From positions 1 to 28,334 of the IMG/VR virus record IMGVR_UViG_3300032296_003089: DNA of 28,334 nucleotides; one strand, given 5' to 3'. Position numbers and translations under genes: made by a program. How positions within the stretch are numbered: position 1 is the first letter of the stretch; every line of letters starts with the position of its first letter. Below the pieces are notes generated by a model. The model was not told the origin of the DNA. It did not search any database and was given only the letters and a program-made list of their open reading frames with translations. This stretch comes from a virus. Positions 21,390-27,820 of the stretch are shown here, piece after piece.

Positions 21390-22055
21390 ATGGGATATCT
21401 CAATAATTCAATAGTTACAGTTGATGCTATTTTAACAAGAAAAGGTAGAGAATTGCTGGCTAGAAATGATGGTTCTTTTAGAATTACACAATTTGCTCTA
21501 GCAGATGATGAAATTGACTACACAATGTGGAACCCTGATAACCCTCAGGGATCAGCATATTATGGAAGAGCAATTGATAATATGCCATTGTTAGAAGCAT
21601 TTCCTGATGAAAATCAAGCAATGAAATATTTGCTTACTACTCTTCCTAGAGGTACTTCTAAATTACCTATTTTAGATGTTGGTTACCAAGTTATATCTTT
21701 ATATCAAGGTGCTTCAATTGCTATTACACCTCAAACACTTAATTATTTAGGTGGTACACAAACATATGAATCATCAGGATATGTAGCTACTATTGGTGAT
21801 GTCAGACTATTAAGTAATTTTAATGGTGTAGGTATCAATACTACCCAAGCAACAGCTTTAAATTCAACAACAACTTTAGGAGCTGCAGTTTCTAAAACAG
21901 TAGTAGGTACTACTATTAATATGACAGCTACAACAGTAAATTCACTATTCCCCACAGGTATAGATCAATTATCTACTTCATTAGTAGTTATTGGTAGAGA
22001 TAGTGGAGCTAGAATAGTAATTCCTGTTCAAGTTAATAAAAATACAAATTGCTAA
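21390..22055 (+). CDS. Structural-type protein inserted in the paralogue cluster
   Basis: A 221-residue protein not related to its neighbours. The N-terminus (MGYLNNSIVTVDAILTRKGR, then ELLARNDGSFRITQFALADD and EIDY) is a pattern I associate with virion-type proteins of T4-like marine phages, where it is usually left unnamed. The C-terminal half is Thr/Ser/Val-rich with strand patterns (SKTVVGTTINMTATTVNSLF; SLVVIGRDSGARIVIPV). There is no signal peptide or membrane segment. Its own upstream motif and its position between paralogues 1 and 2 suggest either co-assembly with that family or an insertion that split an older tandem pair. Confidence 0.6.
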   Translation: MGYLNNSIVTVDAILTRKGRELLARNDGSFRITQFALADDEIDYTMWNPDNPQGSAYYGRAIDNMPLLEAFPDENQAMKYLLTTLPRGTSKLPILDVGYQVISLYQGASIAITPQTLNYLGGTQTYESSGYVATIGDVRLLSNFNGVGINTTQATALNSTTTLGAAVSKTVVGTTINMTATTVNSLFPTGIDQLSTSLVVIGRDSGARIVIPVQVNKNTNC

Positions 22056-22066
22056 TACATTAAAAT

Positions 22067-23059
22067 ATGTCGTTTAAAAGACTAGATCCTGAAGATTTTT
22101 TAATTAGTGCAGATTCAACTATTACACCTGCTTGGTCAAATTATTCTTCTTCATTAATATCACCCTTTGAATTTTCAACTGCTCAAATAGGTTCTGATAG
22201 TGGTAGATATTATATGAACATATATAATACTGATCCTGATCCTGCTGGTAGTAGTGCTGAACCTCAATTTGCTATAGCATATGGTGATTCTAAAGGATCT
22301 GGCTCACTTTGGTATAATGATAATGTTCCTGGTTTATCTCCATCTAGAACAGTGTATGGACAATTTGCAAATTTATTATTAGGTGAAGATGAAGGAACTT
22401 CATTTGATTTTGGAGGCCCAGCTGAAAATAATGAATCTTTTTTAGCTATAGTTGTTAATAGAGCTCGTTATAAACAAATGATTTATCCTGGTAGTATACA
22501 AATCAGATTATCTGGGTTTAATCCATATATAACAGACAATAGTCGTATAACCCCCATTGTAGAATACACCCCAGCAGGAAGAAGATATTCATTAGGTTCA
22601 GGTAGTTTTGGTAATGGGGTAATGCCTGCTGGATCAACAGAAGGAGTATATGGTTACCTTTACCCAGATGTAGGAGTTATAATTCTAAATTATAATGCAA
22701 TATCTGTTCTTAACAGCGCAGTACAAAGACAACCAAATACAAATAATAATAATAATGAACAATTAAGGTCACGTTTAGCACGATTTACTCTTCAAAGCCA
22801 AGAAACAATAACCTCAGATTTTGTATTTTGTAGAGCTAGAAATGCTGAATTTAACTACTCAGTAAATCCAAGTTTTTCAGTTTCTGCTAGTGCTGGTACT
22901 ATTTTATATGATGATTTTATCCAAAATCCAACTACATATATTACATCTGTAGGAATGTATAATGATAATAACGAGTTATTAGCTGTAGCTAAATTATCAA
23001 AACCACTTAAAAAAGATTTCACTAAAGAAGCTTTAATACGTGTTAAATTAGATTTTTAA
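22067..23059 (+). CDS. Tandem structural paralogue 2
   Basis: A 330-residue protein and the nearest relative of paralogue 1: MSFKRLDPEDFLISADS at the start, RTVYGQFANLLLGEDEGTSF, TDNSRITPIVEYTPAGRRYS, YGYLYPDVGVIIL, CRARNAEFNYSVNPSF and the same ending (YITSVGMYNDNNELLAVAKL, SKPLKKDF, IRVKLDF). Middle segments differ (Asn-rich TNNNNNEQLRSR here). Blocks of identical DNA with diverged flanks suggest gene conversion between the two. The leader repeats CTAATA and TTAAAATATGTC of paralogue 1 but lacks the TTTATAT in between, so it may rely on read-through transcription. Confidence 0.65.
   Translation: MSFKRLDPEDFLISADSTITPAWSNYSSSLISPFEFSTAQIGSDSGRYYMNIYNTDPDPAGSSAEPQFAIAYGDSKGSGSLWYNDNVPGLSPSRTVYGQFANLLLGEDEGTSFDFGGPAENNESFLAIVVNRARYKQMIYPGSIQIRLSGFNPYITDNSRITPIVEYTPAGRRYSLGSGSFGNGVMPAGSTEGVYGYLYPDVGVIILNYNAISVLNSAVQRQPNTNNNNNEQLRSRLARFTLQSQETITSDFVFCRARNAEFNYSVNPSFSVSASAGTILYDDFIQNPTTYITSVGMYNDNNELLAVAKLSKPLKKDFTKEALIRVKLDF
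22530..22563 (+). repeat. 34-bp identity block (copy in paralogue 2)
   Basis: Identical to 20774-20807 including silent positions; same reading frame in both genes. Confidence 0.7.
22647..22690 (+). repeat. 44-bp identity block (copy in paralogue 2)
   Basis: Identical to 20900-20943 including silent positions; the sequences on both sides differ strongly. Confidence 0.75.
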
Positions 23060-23063
23060 ATGA

Positions 23064-23948
23064 ATGGGTGCTTTCAAATCATTAACAAGTCAAGATATTA
23101 TTGTATCTCCTTTAGTAGTATATGGGGATTTTAAAAGTTCTCCTACTATTACTTTTTTAAAAGGTAAAAACACAACCTATGGCTCTAGTAATGATGAAAC
23201 AAACCCATCCCCATGGCCTTCAGCTTCATTAGTATATGCTTCTATAAAACAATTATATTATAGTAATACTTTTCCTAATGATCCTCAACCTTATATTGTA
23301 ACTGATAGTCAAGGAAATGTAGTTGAAGGTAGTCAAACTGCTAATGTTAATAGCAGATATGATAATTTTTTACAAAGTGGCCTTTACCCAGTTAAAAATT
23401 TCCCAACTGGAGCAAATGATATAATATCTGTAGGTATTATACCTCAATCATTATTTGGAGACTATATAAAACCAGGCAGTGTTGAATTTTTCTCATCAAC
23501 TGATTATTATGATGATGGTCAAGGAAATATAAAAAATGATAATGATATATATATAGGTAATATAATTTATACTCATGGTATAATAATTATAACAAACCAA
23601 ACCTATGCTTCTGATACAGGAGATATTGATGTAACTTTTACCCCATCAACAACAGTATATGAAACTCAATATAAATGCACTATCAGACCAGATGAATTTA
23701 ATTATTCGTTAAACCCAACTTTACTATCAGGATCTGAATTTACTAACCCTGTAAATTCAAATGGTTTACCTGTAAACACTAGTGGTGATGTAGTTGATTT
23801 TGTAACAGGTTCTGCTTTTGCCCCGTATGTAACAACAGTAGGACTTTATAATACAAATAATGAGTTATTAGCTGTAGGTAAATTAGCTCAACCTATACCT
23901 ACAAGTAGAACGGTTGATATGAATATAGTTATTAATATAGATAGATAA
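23064..23948 (+). CDS. Tandem structural paralogue 3 (divergent)
   Basis: A 294-residue protein, the most divergent of the four. Shared traits are the start (FKSLTSQDIIVSPLVVYGDF), a PGSVEFFS strand in place of PGSLQI, HGIIIITNQ in place of PDVGVIIL, RPDEFNYSLNPTLLSG in place of ARNAEFNYSxNP, and the ending YVTTVGLYNTNNELLAVGKL followed by AQP. The last strand has changed to NIVINIDR. An aspartate-rich loop (DYYDDGQGNIKNDNDIY, about residues 151-167) is unique to this copy and could bind metal. The start lies 4 nt after the stop of paralogue 2, so translation is probably coupled. Confidence 0.6.
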   Translation: MGAFKSLTSQDIIVSPLVVYGDFKSSPTITFLKGKNTTYGSSNDETNPSPWPSASLVYASIKQLYYSNTFPNDPQPYIVTDSQGNVVEGSQTANVNSRYDNFLQSGLYPVKNFPTGANDIISVGIIPQSLFGDYIKPGSVEFFSSTDYYDDGQGNIKNDNDIYIGNIIYTHGIIIITNQTYASDTGDIDVTFTPSTTVYETQYKCTIRPDEFNYSLNPTLLSGSEFTNPVNSNGLPVNTSGDVVDFVTGSAFAPYVTTVGLYNTNNELLAVGKLAQPIPTSRTVDMNIVINIDR

Positions 23949-23949
23949 T

Positions 23950-24786
23950 ATGTCATTAACAAGAATAGCACCTGAGGATTTTGTTTTTAGCAATGATTCT
24001 ATTCCAACATCATGTTGGAGAGATGAGAATGGTAATCCTGCAGGTAGTATATCAACAACCCCTTCTTGGGATCAACAAACATTCACCAATGGTGTAACCA
24101 ATTTTTATATTGGAAACCCAGGGAATATACAGTTTGGTTTAACTACTGCTAATAAAAATGCTGCTGATGGTACTATAACCAGACAAATGTATGGAGCTAT
24201 TCGTAATATAGTAGTTGGGGATACTAATGCTGATATTAGATGGAATAACACAGCTCAATCACAATTTAATGTTATAGCTGTATCTAAAAATATTCCTCTC
24301 CCTCTTTTACCTGGAAGCCTACGGATAGGAGCACGAACCGATGATAGTAAAATAAACCCACCAACAATTTTAAATTGCGGTAGGGCTTATAACTTAGTTA
24401 CTGGTATTACTATATCTGGGGGGGGTTTTAGCTTTGGTTCTGGAACATCACCTTCAGGTCTTTTTCTTCCTGATGTAGGATTAATTATAGGAACATCTCT
24501 TTCAGTTAATACTTTTATTTTAAATACTTTAAATCCAACCCCAACAAATCGTGTTTTTATAAGAGCCCGAAATAACCAATATAACTACTCTATGAACCCA
24601 AGTTTCATTTCAGGTAGTTCGGGAAAAATAATAAATCAAGATTGGTATGATAATCCTCAGACATATATTACAACTGTTGGTTTATACAATGATAATAATG
24701 AATTAATGGCTACAGCTAAACTCCCTAGACCATATAATAAAAACTTTAATAATGAGTTATTAATGCAAGTAGGCTTAAACTTTTAA
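23950..24786 (+). CDS. Tandem structural paralogue 4
   Basis: A 278-residue protein, shortest of the four. It begins MSLTRIAPEDFVFSNDS, keeps RQMYGAIRNIVVGD, LPGSLRIGA, GLFLPDVGLIIG, RARNNQYNYSMNPSFISGSS, and ends YITTVGLYNDNNELMATAKL followed by PRPYNKNF and MQVGLNF. One Cys-Trp pair (SCWRDENG) occurs early. A glycine-rich strand (ISGGGFSFGSGTSPSG) replaces the GSGSFG of copies 1 and 2. It closes the structural module; the next gene is a nuclease 3 nt downstream. The role is inferred as virion protein from the cluster. Confidence 0.62.
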   Translation: MSLTRIAPEDFVFSNDSIPTSCWRDENGNPAGSISTTPSWDQQTFTNGVTNFYIGNPGNIQFGLTTANKNAADGTITRQMYGAIRNIVVGDTNADIRWNNTAQSQFNVIAVSKNIPLPLLPGSLRIGARTDDSKINPPTILNCGRAYNLVTGITISGGGFSFGSGTSPSGLFLPDVGLIIGTSLSVNTFILNTLNPTPTNRVFIRARNNQYNYSMNPSFISGSSGKIINQDWYDNPQTYITTVGLYNDNNELMATAKLPRPYNKNFNNELLMQVGLNF

Positions 24787-24789
24787 AAT

Positions 24790-25266
24790 ATGAATAATTG
24801 GTTTTGGTATGAAAATGTGGAAGTCAAAGAATTTAAAACAATAGAAGATTTTCCACAAGATTGTTTTGGTTTTATATATGAAATCAAAAACACAATAACA
24901 GGTAAATTTTACATTGGTAAAAAAAGTCTTTATCATAATATAAAGAAAAAACTCACCAAAAAAGAACTAGCTGAACAATCAGGTCCTGGCAGAAAAGCAA
25001 CTACTAAAAGAATACAAAAAGAATCTGATTGGGCTACATATTGGGGTTCTAATAAAGAAATATTAGAAGAAATAAAAACAAACGGTAACTTAGCATTTAC
25101 TAGAAAAATTATTAAAATGGTAAGAACCAAAAAAGAACTAACTTATTGGGAAACAGCCTACCAGTGCAAGTGTAATGTATTATTTGTGAACAGTTATAAT
25201 GATAATGTACTAGGAAAATTTTTCAAAAAAGACTTTGCTCCTAATGCTCTCCTTCATACATTATAG
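24790..25266 (+). CDS. SegE-like GIY-YIG homing-type endonuclease
   Basis: A 158-residue protein with a GIY-YIG layout of the SegE type: FGFIYEIKN (residues 26-34) and KFYIGKKSL (39-47) for the GIY and YIG strands, an intervening basic segment (KKKLTKKELAEQSGPGRKAT), then WATYWGSNKEILEEI (81-95), where the YWGS turn is typical, and a helix ELTYWETAYQ whose Glu121 is the probable catalytic acid. It would cut DNA with a single metal ion. SegA-SegE of T4 are free-standing homing endonucleases that spread between related phages. This one lies between the structural cluster and primase with only 3 nt on either side, so it is well integrated. An intact active site is seen; activity is inferred. Confidence 0.75.
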   Translation: MNNWFWYENVEVKEFKTIEDFPQDCFGFIYEIKNTITGKFYIGKKSLYHNIKKKLTKKELAEQSGPGRKATTKRIQKESDWATYWGSNKEILEEIKTNGNLAFTRKIIKMVRTKKELTYWETAYQCKCNVLFVNSYNDNVLGKFFKKDFAPNALLHTL

Positions 25267-25269
25267 TGT

Positions 25270-26202
25270 ATGGTAAATCAGTTGTTGATAACTTTAGTAG
25301 ACTCTGTTTTAGGTAAAGGTAAAAATACCTCTAAAAATAACAGAGCATACCATTGTCCATTTTGTAAACATCATAAACCTAAACTTGAGGTTAATATGGA
25401 TACAAATGCTAAAGGTGACAATCCTTGGCATTGTTGGGTATGTAATACTAAAGGTAGAAAATTAACTCGTTTATTCAAACATGTAGAGGTTACACCTGAT
25501 AAACTTCAATCTCTGTACTCATTAGTAGGTACTTCTAAATCAGAACATACTGATGTTAATTTAGAGCAGGTTAAACTACCTGAAGAATTTATTCCATTAA
25601 TTGATGTGACATCTAATAATCTTATTGGTAGACGCGCTTTAGCTTACCTAAAACGTCGTGGTATTACTAAATATGATATTCTAAAATACAATATTGGTTA
25701 TTGTGAACATGGGCCTTATTCTAATATGGTTGTTATACCCTCATATGATGAAAAAGGTAATTTAAATTATTTTACCTCTAGAGGATTTGAAGAATTTTCT
25801 AGATCCAAATATAAGAATCCAAATGTATCAAGAAACATTGTTCCATTTGAATTTTTTATAAATTGGAATGTACCTATCATTTTATGTGAAGGCCCATTTG
25901 ATATGATGGCTATTAAACGTAATGTAATACCATTGCTAGGTAAAAACATCCAGGACAAATTAAAGAAAAAACTAGTTACCTCACAGGTACAAAAAATATA
26001 TATAGCATTAGATAAAGATGCAATTAAACAAGCTTTATCATTTTGTGAAGAATTATTAAATGAGGGTAAAGAAGTATATTTAGTAGAATTAAAAGATAAA
26101 GACCCAAGTGAAATGGGTTTTGAAAATTTTACTAAGTTAATTCAAACCACTCAACCATTAACCTTCTCAAATTTATTTGAGAAAAAACTAGAACTAGTAT
26201 GA
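25270..26202 (+). CDS. DNA primase (T4 gp61-like)
   Basis: A 310-residue protein with the order expected for a phage primase: an N-terminal zinc-binding domain with CPFC (Cys29, Cys32) and CWVC (Cys55, Cys58) around a strand-loop of about 22 residues, a linking helical region with AYLKRRGITKYDILKYNIGY (126-144), a core with VVIPSYDEKGNLNYFTSRGF, and a Toprim fold with IILCEGPFDMMAI (Glu207, 203-215) and YIALDKDA (Asp248, Asp250). It makes RNA primers for lagging-strand synthesis, with a replicative helicase not seen in this window. The length is near that of T4 gp61 (342). The stop overlaps the start of the nuclease gene (ATGA). Confidence 0.87.
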   Translation: MVNQLLITLVDSVLGKGKNTSKNNRAYHCPFCKHHKPKLEVNMDTNAKGDNPWHCWVCNTKGRKLTRLFKHVEVTPDKLQSLYSLVGTSKSEHTDVNLEQVKLPEEFIPLIDVTSNNLIGRRALAYLKRRGITKYDILKYNIGYCEHGPYSNMVVIPSYDEKGNLNYFTSRGFEEFSRSKYKNPNVSRNIVPFEFFINWNVPIILCEGPFDMMAIKRNVIPLLGKNIQDKLKKKLVTSQVQKIYIALDKDAIKQALSFCEELLNEGKEVYLVELKDKDPSEMGFENFTKLIQTTQPLTFSNLFEKKLELV

Positions 26203-26969
26203 GTACAATAAAACACTCTTATAATCGAATTTTAGAAATATCTGACGATCATAAGCAAATCACATTACCCGACTCTAGATTTTATAGACGAAACGGTAAT
26301 TATTATCCATCTGTGACTTATGTATTAAGTTATTACCCAAAAGGTAAATTTTTTGAAGATTGGCTTAAGAAAGTAGGTTACGCTGCTGAACATATTGTTA
26401 AAAAAGCAGCTGAAGAAGGTACTCAAGTCCATGAAATGATTGAAGAGTATTTAAATGGGGCTGAATTAAAATTCTTATCACCTCAAGGTTACCCACAATA
26501 TAATCCTGAAGTATGGCAAATGTTTTTACGTTTTGTAGAATTTTGGGAAACCCATAAACCTAAACTTATTGAAACCGAAGTACACCTATTCTCAGACGAA
26601 TTAAAAGTAGCAGGCACTTGTGATATGGTTTGTGAGATAAATGATGAATTATGGGTTATAGATTTTAAAACATCTAACCAAATCCAGACTACATACGAAT
26701 TACAAACCGCAGTTTACACTCAATGTTACAAAGAGTGTTATGGAAAAGAAGCTCAACGTAATGGAATACTATGGTTAAAATCATCTAAACGTGGTCCTAA
26801 AAAAGATAAAATGCAAGGTAAAGGATGGGAAATAGTTGAACCGGAACGTACATTTGAGGAAAACATTGAAATATTCAAAACGGTACGTAAATTATTTGAT
26901 CTGGAAAACCCAACATCATCACCTTCATTTGAATCGTTCCGAACTACTGCAAAACGGGAAGACATTTAA
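26199..26969 (+). CDS. PD-(D/E)XK nuclease, RecB/Cas4-like exonuclease
   Basis: A 256-residue protein with the motif series of RecB-type nucleases: GTQVHEMIEEYL (His78), LIETEVHLFS (Glu126), VAGTCDMVCEI (Asp142), LWVIDFKTSN (Asp155-x-Lys157) and YELQTAVYTQCY (Gln169). These residues form the metal-dependent active site. No four-cysteine iron-sulfur cluster of true Cas4 is visible. In phages such enzymes act in recombination, end processing or degradation of host DNA. The coupling to primase (4-nt overlap) points to replication or recombination. The N-terminal 60 residues (SVTYVLSYYPKGKFFEDWL) resemble the usual entry region of this family in phages. Confidence 0.85.
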   Translation: MSTIKHSYNRILEISDDHKQITLPDSRFYRRNGNYYPSVTYVLSYYPKGKFFEDWLKKVGYAAEHIVKKAAEEGTQVHEMIEEYLNGAELKFLSPQGYPQYNPEVWQMFLRFVEFWETHKPKLIETEVHLFSDELKVAGTCDMVCEINDELWVIDFKTSNQIQTTYELQTAVYTQCYKECYGKEAQRNGILWLKSSKRGPKKDKMQGKGWEIVEPERTFEENIEIFKTVRKLFDLENPTSSPSFESFRTTAKREDI

Positions 26970-26978
26970 TATTTATAA
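26968..26978 (+). promoter_or_regulatory. AATATTTATAA motif after the nuclease gene
   Basis: An exact motif copy overlapping the nuclease stop codon, 44 nt before the kinase ATG. A second, variant copy (27010) lies closer to that ATG. Confidence 0.45.
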
Positions 26979-27009
26979 TAAAAGACTTGGCTTGGCCAAC
27001 ATTCTGCAT

Positions 27010-27020
27010 TATATTTATAT
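27010..27020 (+). promoter_or_regulatory. TATATTTATAT motif 2 nt before the kinase start
   Basis: A variant motif copy ending 2 nt before the ATG at 27023, the same spacing as at 5505 and 11282. The gap before it holds GACTTGGCTTGGCCAAC, a TTGGCCAA palindrome of unknown role. Confidence 0.4.
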
Positions 27021-27022
27021 AG

Positions 27023-27820
27023 ATGATAAGACTAACCGATTTACTTAAAGAAATGATAAATAACCCGAAAGCTATTATTATGGCTGGAGGAGCATCAGTC
27101 GGTAAATCAACAGTACTAAAATCGTTACAACCCGTATTAAAAGGATTTGTAGACTTAAATGCTGACAAATATGTTGAAGATAAAGATTCTCCAATGTATG
27201 GTAATTTATCTGCTGCCTCTGTTCAAATAAGAAAAACGGATTTACCTAACGCTGTTGACAACCAACAAAATCTTATTTACGATACTACTGCTTCTAATTT
27301 ATCTACGTTACAACCAACTTTGGATAAATTAAATGATATGGGATACGAAACCATGATGATAATGGTTTATGCTCATCCAATAATATCATTTTTAAGAAAC
27401 TATAAACGTGAACGTAAGGTACCAGCAGTTGGTGTTTTAGGAACATGGGCTAATGTTTATAATTTGTTAGAAGATTATAAACGTATTTTTGGTGATAATT
27501 TTGTTTTAGTTAATACACCTGCCTCTGAAGAAGAACAAACCGAAATAAATAATTTTGAAACAGCTTATCAACAAGGCAAATTAAAAGAATACTTCTCAGA
27601 CTTACTAGCTTCAGGTCAATTTCAATCAACTTTTAGAAAAGATGATTCAACCTTATCACCTGAGGAATTAGAAAAAAGAGAAAAAGACAGAGCTAAAACT
27701 AAAGTTACTTTAGATAAAAGCATAGATAAAATAGCTGATACTTATGATAGTATTCAAGCTAATTTAAATCCTGTTGATAGCAAAGAGTTACCTAACATAG
27801 TTAAAAAATTTGTTGGATGA
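27023..27820 (+). CDS. Zeta-toxin-like P-loop kinase
   Basis: A 265-residue protein. After a ten-residue leader (MIRLTDLLKE) comes a P-loop: AIIMAGGASVGKSTVLKSL, with Walker A at residues 22-30. Next is FVDLNADKYVEDKDSPMYGN (Asp44/Asp48, the position of zeta-toxin substrate residues), then NLIYDTTASNLSTLQPTLDK with the usual D-T-T, a strand YETMMIMVYAHP and an arginine-bearing helix (FLRNYKRERKVPAVGV) that would form the lid. Zeta-type kinases phosphorylate UDP-sugars or other small molecules; phage members are known but substrates vary. The C-terminal 80 residues are charged and helical. The leader resembles T4 internal-protein leaders (L-x-E at residue 10), suggesting packaging. It overlaps the next gene by 4 nt. 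Confidence 0.75.
   Translation: MIRLTDLLKEMINNPKAIIMAGGASVGKSTVLKSLQPVLKGFVDLNADKYVEDKDSPMYGNLSAASVQIRKTDLPNAVDNQQNLIYDTTASNLSTLQPTLDKLNDMGYETMMIMVYAHPIISFLRNYKRERKVPAVGVLGTWANVYNLLEDYKRIFGDNFVLVNTPASEEEQTEINNFETAYQQGKLKEYFSDLLASGQFQSTFRKDDSTLSPEELEKREKDRAKTKVTLDKSIDKIADTYDSIQANLNPVDSKELPNIVKKFVG

Noticed and set aside
20311-24786. Diversity-generating retroelement as the explanation for the variable tandem genes
   Set aside because: No reverse transcriptase, no template repeat with A-specific changes and no matching variable repeat are visible; the pattern fits duplication and gene conversion.
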